A stretch of 64,000 bases of DNA. Source: Neckera pumila. Taxonomy: Eukaryota; Streptophyta; Bryopsida; Hypnales; Neckeraceae. The translations under genes were made by a program, and so were the position numbers. Below the pieces are notes generated by a model. The model made no database searches, was not told where the DNA came from, and was given only the letters and a program-made list of their open reading frames with translations. Positions 45,701 to 57,230 of the stretch are shown piece by piece (within the stretch, counting starts at the first letter, position 1; the number at the start of each line of letters is the position of its first letter). The stretch spans positions 2,682,065 through 2,746,064 of the forward strand of contig OZ018416.1 of assembly GCA_963969595.1 (NCBI GenBank), written 5' to 3'.

Positions 45701-46912
45701 GAAAGTAGTGTCAACAAATTTCTCAACTCCCTGAGGACTGGAACCGAGGGCCTTAATGAACTTAGGCCTTACGCAAGAGCTTCCCCCCGCAAAGGGAAAA
45801 ATGTCAACTCTCGCACGACTATTTAACTGCAGAATCTCTGCAACACCTCAAATGCTAGAAGAAGCGGAAAACTCTGAGATTCTTACGACCTTGAATGCAT
45901 CGGATGTAGTCACACGAGGAGCACTACTATAAAAAAACTTCCAAGTAATAAGCCGGTATCCACTGCTTTACTGTTCATCAAAGAACACGGCGGGTGAGAT
46001 GCTCCAAGGAAATATCGAGGAAACTCAACACTTAAAGCCACAAAATGTGCGTTCATTGCCACCACCGCACGCAAATGCTGTCGCAAATAATGACTGATTC
46101 CTCAACTTCAGGGAACGACATTGTGCACGCACGCTCAACACTCAGCAACTCACTCCTTCCGCACACGTTGCAATTAGGACGTACTCATCGCAATCCTGTT
46201 GCTACCAGTCTCGGTCTTCACATTAAACCACAGAATTTCTGCAACACCTCGAATGCTAAAAGAAGGCAAAAACTCTGAGATTCCTAAGAACTCGAACGCC
46301 CCCGATGTAGTCGAACCGAGTAGCGCTACTACAACAAGCGTCCAAGTAAATGAGCCGAAACCAGACGCATCCTGCTCTCCACTGTTTACCAAAGAGCACT
46401 CATTACTGATGCCAGTGAGACGCTTGAAACACGCGCCACTGTACCTTCCTGGACGAGATCCCTGTCCGAACAAGCAGACCACACGCACCCCTGGAAGGCC
46501 AATTCTCCATCCAATCGACAATAAAAGAGCACCAGGGATCCGCTACCTTCCGTTCCCTCGTCCGCATCGAAACCGAAACACGGTTCCCGTTCCACATTGC
46601 CCGAATAATAATAACATCAAAAGCACCAACACTCGGCCAACGACGACCTCGGACCAAACCATCACCACACGGCGCAGTAGTTTCCCCAAACCATTCTCCA
46701 CCATTCTCCTCACAACACTCCCTCCTCACATTCCACAATCCTACATTATTATTCACCTCGTCGTCCACGCTCCTCCTGACCATAGTCTCCTCAACGAGCG
46801 CTGCAAACGAAGAGACGACGTCGTCTCCCACCATTGCAGAAGCACCGGCAACGCGTTGCCGGAGCTTCTGCTGCTGCAACCAGCGAACGCGACATGGCTG
46901 ATGAGGCGTCAT
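42736..46912 (-). CDS. Spliced gene, about 410 aa, function unknown
   Basis: Exons that join in one frame on the minus strand: 46912-46445, 45373-45077, 44839-44711, 44321-44240, 43725-43630, 43347-43299 and 42847-42736 (stop TGA). Borders are GT..AG, for example GGAAG|GTACAG, TGTGTAG|ATAATA, GGAACAG|GTGACT, TCATATCAG|GTGAAA and CTCCATCAG|GTTCCC. The second exon (EQKFRRSFFLMLIIESRVRP) and the fifth (FMDLPRKLLLQVVAFLVKVP) read as amphipathic helices, suggesting a helical-repeat protein. The predicted C-terminus is basic (AKGRRKGAGSSFGQ). Weak points: the acceptor of exon 4, the choice of start (other ATGs precede it, one after MALLPHDASSAMSR), and the 3' end, where an alternative exon near 42937-43019 (IVNAYSFGELYADAMIG) also fits exon 6 in phase. 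No family was recognised. Confidence 0.55.
45828..46395. repeat. Direct duplication in intron 1
   Basis: Bases 45828-45989 and 46229-46395 align along their length (shared CAGAATYTCTGCAACACCTC, AAACTCTGAGATTC, GATGTAGTC). The distal copy keeps an open minus-strand frame; the proximal one is interrupted by stops. It may be a duplicated, decayed exon or simply intronic duplication. Confidence 0.65.
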
Positions 46913-47153
46913 GAGGCAGTAGTGCCATTCCGGGTCCGCTAAACCAATAGGGCTGACTGAAGAAGGAGAAAGAGAACGACAAGAGGAAAGACGCGCATCA
47001 TCAGTACGTTAAGTTAGTAGCGACAGCAGCGACTAGTTAGAGCCTCGCCCTTGCGACGTGACAAGGAAGTGGAAACCCTACGAGAGCATCGCCCCGCTCA
47101 ATTTGTATGAAACCCAAACGACGACAGGTTCTGCTTGGAATCGGGCCTCCACA
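46913..47153. promoter_or_regulatory. Short bidirectional promoter region
   Basis: Only 241 bases separate the start codons of two divergent gene models. The segment is GC-richer than average, has no TATA box on either side that I trust, and on the minus side contains upstream ATGs. Confidence 0.4.
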
Positions 47154-47862
47154 ATGGCACGCACGCCATTACTACAGTACTCGCCTTCACGGCTGCATCC
47201 GGGCTTTGGAAGGGCATCCTTGGAGAGGGGCGCGGCCGATGTTTCGGCTCCGTATTTTGAAGAGCCGATCCAGAAGGGAGAATTATTAACGTACTGTAGG
47301 TCTTACTACGGTAAAAGACCCCAAATGGCCCATGATGGACACCTAATGACCCCATTGTGGTTTTTCAGACCGCAATCAATGTCTTACATGGTAGTATGGA
47401 GTAATTAGTGACCTCAATAGGTACTTCCAACTTTTCAAGTGTAAATTTCTTTGTAAAAACTGATTTTTTAGGTCTTCCACGTTTGAAATTGTTGTGACTG
47501 CATTGGGTAGGAAGATGACCATATTGGATTGAGATTTTGTTGGTCATGAAGTAGCCTATAGACCCCTATGGGCTGATTACTTCAAAAATTCAGAACCAAT
47601 TCATACTTGATCCAAAAATTATAATTTTAAATGTCCTCACTGTTTCTCACACTTACCTTTGTGTACAAAAAAATTTGAAAAATTTCAACAATGGCATGAG
47701 GGCACACTCGTAATTCTGACCACAATGGGATCTTTTACCTTACTGTAATCGCTATACAAGGTGATTCCAATCCAATTTATTGGCTCTGACAGAAGCGGAG
47801 GAGGCTTTACATCGTCTGAAGCTAGTGTGAGGAAAGGTATGGGAAGAACCGCAACTAGTTAA
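47154..47862 (+). CDS. Possible 71-aa small protein gene, two exons
   Basis: The ATG at 47154 (TCCACAATGGCACG) opens a 48-codon frame that ends at TGTAG|GTCTTA. An acceptor CTCTGACAG|AAGCGG leads to exon 47793-47862, which continues in phase to TAA. The product begins MARTPLLQYSPSRLHPGFGR and ends SSEASVRKGMGRTATS, is basic and Gly/Ser-rich near the end, and has a targeting-like N-terminus. I do not recognise it. The intron is almost entirely occupied by a transposon (47309-47740), with only about 60 bases of other sequence. An overlapping frame from ATG 47107 and a different acceptor at 47760 are alternatives, so the model is tentative. Confidence 0.35.
47309..47740. mobile_element. TA-flanked MITE with GGTAAAAGACCCC termini
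   Basis: TA at 47307-47308 and 47741-47742. Left terminus CGGTAAAAGACCCCAAATGG, right terminus CCACAATGGGATCTTTTACC. The interior is the reverse complement of the copy at 50066-50506. TA duplication suggests a Tc1/mariner-type source. It lies inside the predicted intron of the small gene. Confidence 0.85.
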
Positions 47863-48694
47863 TCATTTCCCGTAATACTAGTAACCAATTTGTAATGAGA
47901 ATTTTAGGCAAAATACGATCTATAATTCAAAAAATTACTAATTTACTTACTAATTTAAATAAAAGTGCCAAAAATAATTGAAACACATCAATGGGTATCC
48001 ACATGTTTATTATTATGAACTTGTATTTTCCGTTTGTTCAAAAAAAAAAAAAAAAGTTATAGAGAACTTGAGGTTTCTATTGTTTTGGCCCAAATTCTTC
48101 CCATACATTGGTGTGAAGAACTTTGAGCAGTACCTTTCTTGAGGACCAAGCCACTTTAAAGAATATAAAAAATAAAAGTGCTACAAGGACAAAGCCTCAT
48201 AGTGTAGCTTCTAGTGTAAAGTGTTGATTCTCCTTGAAATTTAGGAATTTAAGGTAAATGTACCCATAGTCGATCATGACCCATAACCAATCTGTAAGGG
48301 GCACTATTTCCAACCATAGCTGAAAAGCTTGGAACGTTTTTTTTCAAGGTTAGGACTAAGAAGGTTATGACATGTTCCAAAGTAGTGAGGAAGAAATATA
48401 TGAAATAGTGAGCAGAAAAGCGATTTTTTAGATGATCGAAATTGGATGACTCTAGAGATTGGCTACTAGTCCGGACAACTTTTTGACTCCCAAAATTCAT
48501 AGTGACTTCAATTTTGGGAATAAAATTACAAAAATTTAGGAATCCCCATATTTCTTATCTTTCTACATGGGAAAAATTTCTTGCTCCTTAAACTGCTCAT
48601 CATTTGCTACAAAATCTTTGAAGTGATATGGGTACAATGTCTTATATTGATGCCTACTATGTTAACCTGACATTTTCAAATTCATAGTAATTTT
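47863..48694. other. Intergenic
   Basis: AT-rich with an A-run at 48040-48053. No gene seen. Confidence 0.4.
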
Positions 48695-49335
48695 TTTGAA
48701 GTAGCTAAAGTTACAATCAATAGTTTCATTTTTGTGGTCAAATGTAGATGTAGAGTGACTACAAGCAAACTTCCATGTTGAATTGGAACAAAAAAAAACT
48801 CCAAGTTTTCCAAGTTAGAAATGTCTTTTGCCAATTTTCATGATGTTTCCAATTAGGGGAGGCAACCCATTTCCGATCACTTAAGGAATTATGCATATCT
48901 ATTGGGCGGATTTCTTTAGTGGGAAATTTTCGTGGGTGCAAAAATAGAGTTCAGAAAGTTTCCATAATATTTTCAAATTTTTATTTCTCAAAAGGTATGT
49001 ACTATGAATTTTATGATTGAAGATTCTGTTTGACCCATTCTAGTTATAGAAACTTTCTTATTTCCAACCAAAGGCTAGTTGCAAAATCCACCAAGGGTTG
49101 GTTGCAATATTGAAAGTCTTGGAGGCAATTCTAATGTACCACAACTGCCTCGGGATCCATGCTACAATTAATCATTGTTCATTTCTTCCTTCACGGAAAG
49201 AAAACAGCAAATCTGACTACAATGGGGCGACGATCAAAAATGGGTTGCCTCCCCTATATGTAAGTAGGAAAAAATCTATATTTTAGGTCACTAGTTTTGC
49301 CTTGTTGCCAAACTAAAAGCATCCAAACAAATTCA
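48695..49335. mobile_element. Older dispersed repeat, interrupted
   Basis: Bases 48695-48853 and 49257-49335 are collinear with 53445-53670 (shared AATCAATAGTTTCATTT, CTCCAAGTTTTCCAAGTT, GCCTTGTTGCCAAACTAAAA). The insert between them is a TA-flanked MITE. The outer boundaries of this repeat are unknown. Confidence 0.65.
48856..49254. mobile_element. TA-flanked MITE with GGGGAGGCAACCC termini
   Basis: TA at 48854-48855 and 49255-49256. Left terminus GGGGAGGCAACCCATTTCCG, right terminus AAAAATGGGTTGCCTCCCC. It is 399 bp with no coding capacity. The uninterrupted relative at about 53605 supplies the empty site. Confidence 0.85.
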
Positions 49336-50063
49336 AGTCTACTATCAAAATTAGTTTTCCAAAAGCTAGAACTTGCCTCCCCAACTTTTCACAAAGCCTA
49401 TCCCCCACAAAGTGCCAGCCAACAATTCCAATTTCCCTCTTGCAACTATTTGCACACTTCTATGTATAATTCTTTTTTTGCTTTTTTATGCAAGGGGGGT
49501 GGTCAATTCTAGGTGCACGGAAGTACGCCCCAAATAGATGACAAACAAGGCAACCCCTAAAATTGTCCAAACACTGAAAATATGACGAACTTCATTGTGA
49601 TTAGTAGCACCACCACCCTCAGTAATTAAATTTCTGGTCTAGCCCAAATAGGAAATAATCAGCAGACGAAAAGGTAAAATACTCAGTCAGCGGGCCCTAC
49701 CCCCTCCCCAAAGCCAACAACAGCCAGCAGCATCTCCGGAGGCCGTCCCCTTAAGTTATTAATTCGCAGTGCATGCCCTTTGGAGCCTTCCTCGTCATTC
49801 TCATCATCATTCCCTTTGCCCCATGAACTTTTGATTCCGGGGCCATGTCCAAAGTCAAACTTGATGCTCCCAAAATAAAACCAACTGAACAGGCTTTTTA
49901 GTTACTTTGGTGAGCCGGTCGTGACTTTGATTTTGGATGAAATCGAAAAAGTAAAAGCTCTGGGAGCTAAAGTAACTGTGGTTGGGTAACTGCGGTTAAG
50001 TAACTGTGGTTCGACCTCGGGCTACCCAAAAGGAAGGAGATTCCAGATTTGCAATTCTTGGTC
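49336..50063. other. Spacer with a GC-rich open segment
   Basis: On the minus strand about 49683-49890 there is an open stretch of roughly 65 codons without a usable ATG (it includes FDFGHGPGIKSSWGKG and ends FGEGVGPAD). It might be a captured exon fragment, but no splice partner was identified. The rest is unremarkable, with short repeats of TAACTGTGGTT near 49970-50010. Confidence 0.3.
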
Positions 50064-50065
50064 TA

Positions 50066-50506
50066 AGGTAAAAGACCCCATTGCGGTCAGAATTAGGAGT
50101 GTGCCTGCATGCCATTGCTGAAATTTTTCAAATTTTTTCCCACACAAAGATAAGTGTGAGAGACAGTAAGGGCATTTGAAATTATATTTTTTGGACCAAG
50201 TATGAATTAGTTCTGAATTTTTGAAGTGATCAGCCCATAGGAGTCTGTAGGCTACTTCATGACCAACAAAATCTGAATCCAATATGGTCATCTTCCTACT
50301 CAATGTAGTCACAACATTTTCAAACATGGAAGACCTAAAAAGTCAGTTTTTACAAAGAATTTTACACTAAAAAGTTGGAAGTACCTATTGAGGTCACTAA
50401 TTACTCTATAACTACCATGTAAGGCATTGATTGTGGTCTAAAAAACCACAATGGGGTCATTAGGTGTCCATCATGGGTCATTTGACCGCAATGGGGTCAT
50501 TTACCT
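50066..50506. mobile_element. TA-flanked MITE, inverted partner of 47309-47740
   Basis: TA at 50064-50065 and 50507-50508. Left terminus AGGTAAAAGACCCCATTGCG, right terminus CGCAATGGGGTCATTTACCT. It is 441 bp, in the opposite orientation to the copy 2.3 kb upstream. Confidence 0.85.
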
Positions 50507-50677
50507 TATTTGTGGGCACTGTGGAAACTCAGGGCCGGCCTTCATTCAGGCTTATGTTGTGTCCATTATTGGCTGTGGATTTTAGTGTATTGTTTCTTTG
50601 CATTGATTAGATTTGAGGCTTCACTGAAAATAAAGTAGGCTTGCTATTGTAGCAAAAGTCATTATTGGTGGAATTAA

Positions 50678-51548
50678 CCCCTAAAGGATCAACATGTGTT
50701 TTTTGGCAATATAGAAATTTTGGGCAGTACGTGTGACTAGATATTTGCATCTTTTGGGTTGAAATTTTAATAGGAGGTGGGGGCAAGGAATATATTTCAT
50801 ATGCACAAAATTTCATGACATTTGGAAATATGAGTCAAAAGTTATTGCATGATATGTAGTTTGTTTCTTAACCCAGGCAATTCGGGCAAATCAGACAAAA
50901 TCACTTTTTTCAAAAATAAAAATTTGAAATTGGTTTATTAGATTTATATATACGTGGAAAGCTTTGAATTATTCCATTTTGATCCATGAGTCAAAAGTTA
51001 TGAGGAGTTTTAGTTTGCGGGCAATTATGGATTTTCTACTCTAAAATAAACTTTGAAGTTGTTTATTTTACAACCACAAAGATAGGCATTTTCAATTCCA
51101 AAAAAAAATTATCAACATCTTAGTATTTTGAATATTTCTCTAATTCTTTTTACAAACTATTTTTTTCCTATATGTTGAACAATTCTAAATGACTTGAAAT
51201 TTCTCAAACATGTAGCCATCTTGCCCTGAAAAATGAATCCAAAAAGCACAATCATTTGGAAATTTTTTCATAATGATCTAACCTTGCGAGTGCAGCTGCC
51301 CGTTTTTCTGCAGTGCCAAAAAAAAGGGTTTTCCCACTTCAAACGCTAATATCTTGCAATCTACACAATGGAAATATTTGAAATTTTTCCCACATCTTTT
51401 TAAAGTAGAATACTACAAGATCCTACGGTTAAATGTGTCCAAAAGTGATATATTTCAAAATTTTGGTACATATACTAGAAATGGCAGTTTTGGAGCATTT
51501 TTGGTGAGAACATAGTCAAGGAATTTTCGGAATTTAAAAACCTAAGGA
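50678..51548. mobile_element. TTAA-type element (subfamily B), right end degraded
   Basis: TTAA at 50674-50677 then CCCCTAAAGGATCAACATG. The interior follows the copy at 55393-56314 in the same orientation. The expected right terminus is degraded to AATTTAAAAACCTAAGG near 51548. Confidence 0.65.
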
Positions 51549-51882
51549 GGTGATGTTGAACAGATAGAATGAGATGAAAATGACTGTAATTGTAAGTTCT
51601 GGTTTTACATTTTTGGGGGGCCGTTCTTATTACTCACAAAGGTACTTAGCAATGATTTCATAATGTGTTAATCCCTAAAGTTCCATGACTATGTTTTCAC
51701 CAAAAATGCTTTGGAACTGCCATTTGTAGTAGAGGTACCAAATTTTGAAAAGAAAAACATTTTTGGACACACATCCCCACTAGATCTGATAGTACACTAA
51801 CTTGAGATCATACAGGAAAAGTTTTCAAGCATTAATTTCCACCGTGTGGATTGAAAGATATCAATACCTTAAATGAGGCTGG

Positions 51883-51953
51883 TTGTTTGTTTGTTTGTTT
51901 GTTTATTTGTTTGTTTGTTTGTTTGTTTGTTTGTTTGTTTGTTTGTTTGTTTG

Positions 51954-51991
<38 letters not shown>

Positions 51992-52032
51992 TGTTTTGTT
52001 TTGTTTTGTTTTGTTTTGTTTTGTTTTGTTTG
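51883..52032. repeat. Compound microsatellite
   Basis: Successive blocks of (TTTG)n with one TTTA variant, then (ATTG)n, then (TTTTG)n, about 150 bp in all. Long translations here (Lys/Gln/Thr/Asn repeats) are artefacts. Confidence 0.95.
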
Positions 52033-52230
52033 TAGCGTGGACAACTTCCTGACCGTACGTCCCCCGGCAGCGTGCTTGGTACCGTCGGAAAGCTCTCGCC
52101 GAGGAGGGGTGCACCGGCTTGGTTTCGTGGCGTTTGGAGCGGTGGTGCAAAAGTTATTGAATTTCAAAGTATTTATTGATTAAAAAATTAGAAAATTACT
52201 TTTACTTTGATTTTGGTGGCGTTCTTGGTA

Positions 52231-52301
52231 CTGGGAGTGGAACCGGGAGTAGAACTAGGAGTAGAATCGGAAGTAGAACCAGGAGTGGAACCGGGAGTAG
52301 A
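52231..52301. repeat. 12-bp minisatellite
   Basis: About six units of GGAGTRGAACCG with variants. It follows a GC-rich block (about 52033-52150) that is unlike the surrounding element and of unknown origin. Confidence 0.8.
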
Positions 52302-53095
52302 TGAAAATTGGGCCAACAGCACAGGGTCACACTAGTAAGTGTTGAAATTACAAGAAATGCATTTTTTTGGCCTTGCAAAAAAAAATGAGCAGCTGCACTT
52401 TGCAAGCTCCCTTTTCTATGGAAAAAATGTCCAAAATGGTGGTGCTTCTTTGGATTCATTTTTCTAGGCAAGTTGGCTACATGCTTGAAAATTTTCACAT
52501 CATTTGGAATTGTACAACATATAGGAAAAAAATAGTAGGTAGAAAGAAGTAGAGAATGATTCAAAATACAAAATTGTTAAAAATTTAGATATGAAATTGA
52601 AAAATGCCAATTTCAATGGTTGTAATCTTGTAATAAGCAATCTACATCCTATGGTTTTATTTTTTTCCAAAAATATTGAAAATTGAGTTAAATAAAAGAC
52701 TTCAAAGTTTATTTTAGAGTAGAGAATCTATAACTGCCCGCAAACTAAAACTCCTCATAACTTTCATTTCATTTATCAAAATGGAATGATTAAAAGCTTT
52801 CCACCTGTATGTAAATCCAAAAAACAATTTCAAAATTATGTTTTTTAAAATTATGTTTTTCAAAAAAGTTTTTATTATCTGCCTAAACCGCCCAGTCTGG
52901 AAAAAAAGGAACATATTAGGCCATAACTTTTTATTCATATTTCCAAATGTCATAAAATTTTGTTCACACAAAAGATATTCCTTGTCCACAATTTATATTA
53001 AACTTTGGTCCTAAAACATGCAAATCTCTAGTCACATGTACTTGCCCAAAATTTCTATGTTGCCAAAAAATGCATGCTTGTCCTTTAAGGGTTAA

Positions 53096-54179
53096 ATATT
53101 AAGCTTAAACCTAAATACATTGAGCACTGGCACCCTTCCTTCACTTTTCCTTTTTGGTTGGAGGCCACTCTAAAACTTTGGTCGATGCTTCCAATTTTGG
53201 AGAGGTTTGCAATATATGTTTTATTGTTTTGGAAGCGACTGTAGAAACTGTAGTGGTTTATTGTAATTGTCCAATAAAATTGATGTAAAGAGTTGGCGGA
53301 ATAATTTAAGAAACTACATGGGGGTATAAAGTATTGATATTCTTTGAAGCAACTATAATTTAAAAAAGTACATCCAATGCTTGTATTGATGCACTTACTA
53401 TTATTAAGTTGGCAATATAAAACTCTTAGTAAAATTAATTTTTTGATGTAGCTAGTGTTATAATCAATAGTTTCATTTCATGGTCAAAAGTGGATGTAAA
53501 GTGAGTACAAGCGAACTTTCATGCTGAGTTGGAACCCCAAAAATAAACTCCAAGTTTCCCAAGTTGGAATTGCTTTTGCCTATTTTCATGACATCTTCAA
53601 TTCTATGTGAGTTAGGTTGAATCTACATTTTACGTGTAGCCGTTTTGCCTTGTTGTCAAACTAAAAGTATCCAGTTTTGGAGAGGTTTGCAATATATGTT
53701 TCATTGTTTTAGAAGCAACTATAGAAACTCTAATGGTTTTATTCTACTTTTTCAACAAAATTGCTATATATTTGGATAAATAACTTCATCTTCTTCCTTG
53801 AGAGTCTTATAGGCTCATAGCTCAACCAAAATATTGGTTGGCAATATTTAGCCCTCCAAAAGAACGATTGAGTGTTTATTTGCATTTTATTAACATCATA
53901 GGTGTTAATGAAAATAAAATTGGGAATTTAAAATAGCTTTCAAGTTGTAAATTGATCTATAACAAGATACAAAGTTGGACACAAATTTTTTAGGTTGTAT
54001 TAGTTTGAAGCACTTTATGTATGTGTATATGAGATATTATTTATCTTCTATCAATCCAAATTTGTATTTCCTTTTAGCTATCTTCTTCTACCATAAGTGA
54101 AGGGCAAGATTGGTACATCTCTACCAAATATTTAATTATTTACGAATAATAAGTTTGGTAGATGCTTAATCCATAACTA
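53096..54179. other. Repeat-derived spacer
   Basis: Contains the uninterrupted copy (53445-53670) of the repeat at 48695-49335. TTTTGGAGAGGTTTGCAATATATG occurs as a direct repeat near 53197 and 53675, continuing for about 70 bases. No gene seen. Confidence 0.5.
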
Positions 54180-54183
54180 TTAA

Positions 54184-55212
54184 ATGCCCAAGTGTCTATT
54201 GGGTGGACAAATTTGATTTCGGGCAAGTCCCTAATGCCTCAATCTTTGGCTTGATTTTTTAAACTTTTTATAAAGATGTGGATTTCTTAAAACTTTGCGG
54301 AGATAGAATTTTCACTGAAATCAGATTCACAATTCAAAAGTTACAACCACTTTGATTCAAATTTTGCAACAATGGGCAAGTTGAGAATGGAAATTTTCAC
54401 TTGAATTTTGGGAAGACAGCAACTAAGGCACTAAACAAGGGACCAACATTCCCAATGATAGGAAAATTTAGAAGAACGAGGTTCTCTCTGATGGCAACAT
54501 ACATGAATAATACTTTTCAATTTTTGAAACATATGGTAATAAGGGGAATTAAGTTCTTGTTGATGTATATAGATAGGAACAAATGTAGGTAACAAAGACA
54601 AGCATTTTTGCAACAATGCCCAATGTAGTAGGAGCTTGGTTGCCCGCTTAGTTAATCACATTGTGCTTCTAAATTTTATTGAAATTAGAGATTCTATTTT
54701 TTGTAATTTTTTTTGTACTTGTGAGGAAAAAATGTAGTTTGGCATCCACTATTAGGATTCTTTGAATTTGAAAGTATAATGTAGGAATTTCATTTACAAA
54801 ATGGCCTAATACATTGTTATTTCTTTATAAGTTTGTGCATTGCAATTTTTTTGGATATAATCCACTTCTTTAAAACTTGGTGGAGATTTGCTTGGCATAT
54901 TCTTCAATATGGTAGATTTTTAAATTCACAATTCTTTGTGCAAAATTTCTAATAAGCGAGATTCAAGGCCATCTGAAATTGTTGGGTACGGTTCAAGAAT
55001 TTTTTTTCCTTCTCACTTCAAATGCAAATATCCTGCAATGTATGTAGTTAAACTTGACAAAAGAACTTACCATATATTCACATACAAGTTAAGTGCAAGA
55101 TGCTACAATTCATTACTCAAAGCAATCATTTTCTCATCTTTTGGGTTCAGTGCAGTAGAAAGAGCAATTTTTAGTGGATTTTAAACAAAAAAAGGCCTTA
55201 GACATTTTGAAG
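54184..55212. mobile_element. TTAA-type element, diverged ends
   Basis: TTAA at 54180-54183 followed by ATGCCCAAGTGTC, and a right end GGCCTTAGACATTTTGAAG followed by TTAA (55213-55216). The interior is a diverged family relative. Confidence 0.45.
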
Positions 55213-55392
55213 TTAAATGACATTTGATGGCCTAGTGGGTAGTCTGAGGGAGAATCAATAATCTTCTTAAAATTTTCCTTCAAACCTATCCTATGGGTAC
55301 AACACTCTATCTAATTCAATCAATGTAAGAATATTAAATAGTGCCACCCATTCAGATTAGTTTGGATTTGTGAATAAAATTTAAGGTTTTAA

Positions 55393-56314
55393 CCCCTAAA
55401 GTACCAACATGCGTTTTTTGGCCGTATAGAAATTTTGGGCAGGTACGTGTGACTAGAGATATCCATATTTGAGGCTGAAATTTTAATAGAAGGTGGGGGC
55501 AAGGAATATCTTCATGTGTACCAAGTTTCATGACATTTCAAAATACGAGTCAAAAGTTGTGACCTAATATGTTACTTTTTTTTCGTAACCGGGCAGTTTG
55601 GGCAGATAAAAAAAATCATTTTTTCCCGAATATCTTTTTTGAAATTGGTTCTCTACATTTATATATACAGAAAAAGCTTTGGGTCACTCCATTTCAATCA
55701 ATGAGTCAAAAGTTATGAGGGTTTTTGAAATGCGGGCAGTTATGGATTCTCTACTCTAAAAAAGACTTTAAAGTCGTTTATTTAACTCAATTTTCAATAT
55801 TTTTGGAAAAAAATAAAATCCTAGGATGTAGATTGATTATTACAACATTACAACCGTTGGGATTGGCATTTTTAAATGCCATGATTAAATTTTTAACAAT
55901 TTAGTATTTTGAATCATTTTCTACTTCTTTCTACTTACTATTTTTTTTCCTACATGTTGTACAATTCCAAATGATGTGAAATTTTTCATGCATATAGAAA
56001 ACTTCTTTAGGAAACTGAACTCAAAGAAGCACCACCTTTATCGGCATTTTTTCATTGAAAAGTGAGCTTGCAAAGTGCAGCTGCCCGGTTTTTCGCAGGA
56101 TTGAAAAAACGGTTTTCAAGACTTTGAATGCTTATATCTTATGATCCACACCGTGGAATTTTCTGAAATTTTTACCACATGTTTTCAAAATATCATACTA
56201 CAAGATCCTACGGTTACATGTGTCAAAAAAAAAATTCCAAAAATTTGGTAGTTGTATTAGAAATGGCAGTTTTGGAGCGTTTTTGGTGATTACATAGTCA
56301 TGAAACTTTAGGGG
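55393..56314. mobile_element. TTAA-type element (subfamily B), intact
   Basis: TTAA at 55389-55392 and 56315-56318. Left end CCCCTAAAGTACCAACATG, right end CATGAAACTTTAGGGG. It is 922 bp with no coding capacity. Its interior is the reverse complement of 6369-7303. Confidence 0.8.
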
Positions 56315-56647
56315 TTAATGATTGTGAGACTTGGATGAAATTAGACAAAAGTAAAACCACTATTCAATATTTGAGATGTTAAAAAATAGTATGGACGGTA
56401 CTTATTGTATTAATAATATTATGAACTACTATATTATTACACTTTCCAAATTTGCATGATTCCATGATAAGTGTTAGTTAGCATTATTAATGGGGAGCTT
56501 AATAATTGAACTAAAGTTAAAGTGCCTCTTGAAACGTTCTTTATCAATGGCAATTGAGGATAGTTTAACATTGGAAATAAACAACTCTTACTTATTTATG
56601 TATTCAATTCCATGATTATGTACATAATCATAGAAAAAAACACAATA

Positions 56648-57167
56648 CTCCCTCCGTCTGAAATGACTGTCCCATGACAAAGTTTTCTCAAGATTAAGGC
56701 GAAATTTGAGAATTTGGTTAAGTAATGAATGCAAATATGTAGTTTAACTCTTGATTTGCTCAGCCGTTTGCAAAAATGGAAATATCAAGTTTAAAGTATG
56801 AACTACTTAAAGCGGGAAAGTTGAGGTTGCAAGTTCACATGATAAATCACCCAGTAGCTTACGATTTCCCACAAAAATGAATATTGAGCATAGTAACACA
56901 TTGTTTTCCATCTTGTCTTTGTATGTTGTGAAGATTTTATGAAGATAGTTTACGGTTAGATTTTTCTTGAGCAGCTTGTTGTAAGCAGCTTATATAACTA
57001 AAATTGACTATTTCATGAATTGCGTCTTTGTCTAATTAAAACTCTTATTGTGACATACTAACTATTTCATGAATTACATCTTCATATAACTAAATTTGAA
57101 GTAGTGGAAAATAATTTCTGGACATCTATTTTTGGAAAGATGGACAGTCGTTTTGGGATGGAGGGAG
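56648..57167. mobile_element. Stowaway-type element, 520 bp
   Basis: TA at 56646-56647 and 57168-57169. Termini CTCCCTCCGTCTGAAATGAC and the inverse ending GGGATGGAGGGAG. It is longer than typical Stowaway MITEs but without coding capacity. Confidence 0.85.
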
Positions 57168-57230
57168 TATAAGATTATTTATAATCATGTTCTAGAGTTT
57201 TGATTTCTTATATAAGTTACCCCCTAAAAG

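Larger units (their letters stand above)
51672..53091. mobile_element. TTAA-type element (subfamily B) with internal insert
   Basis: TTAA at 51668-51671 and 53092-53095. Left end TCCCTAAAGTTCCATGACTA, right end CTTGTCCTTTAAGGG. It is collinear with 6369-7303 except for extra sequence at about 51883-52370: a microsatellite, a GC-rich block and a 12-bp minisatellite. This explains its length of 1420 bp. Confidence 0.7.

Noticed and set aside
46199..46942. 247-codon plus-strand frame
   Set aside because: Lies opposite the first exon of the minus-strand gene, lacks domain-like composition and is best explained as a shadow.
51832..52167. Open frames of 93-111 codons on the minus strand
   Set aside because: They are translations of the (TTTG)n/(ATTG)n/(TTTTG)n microsatellite.
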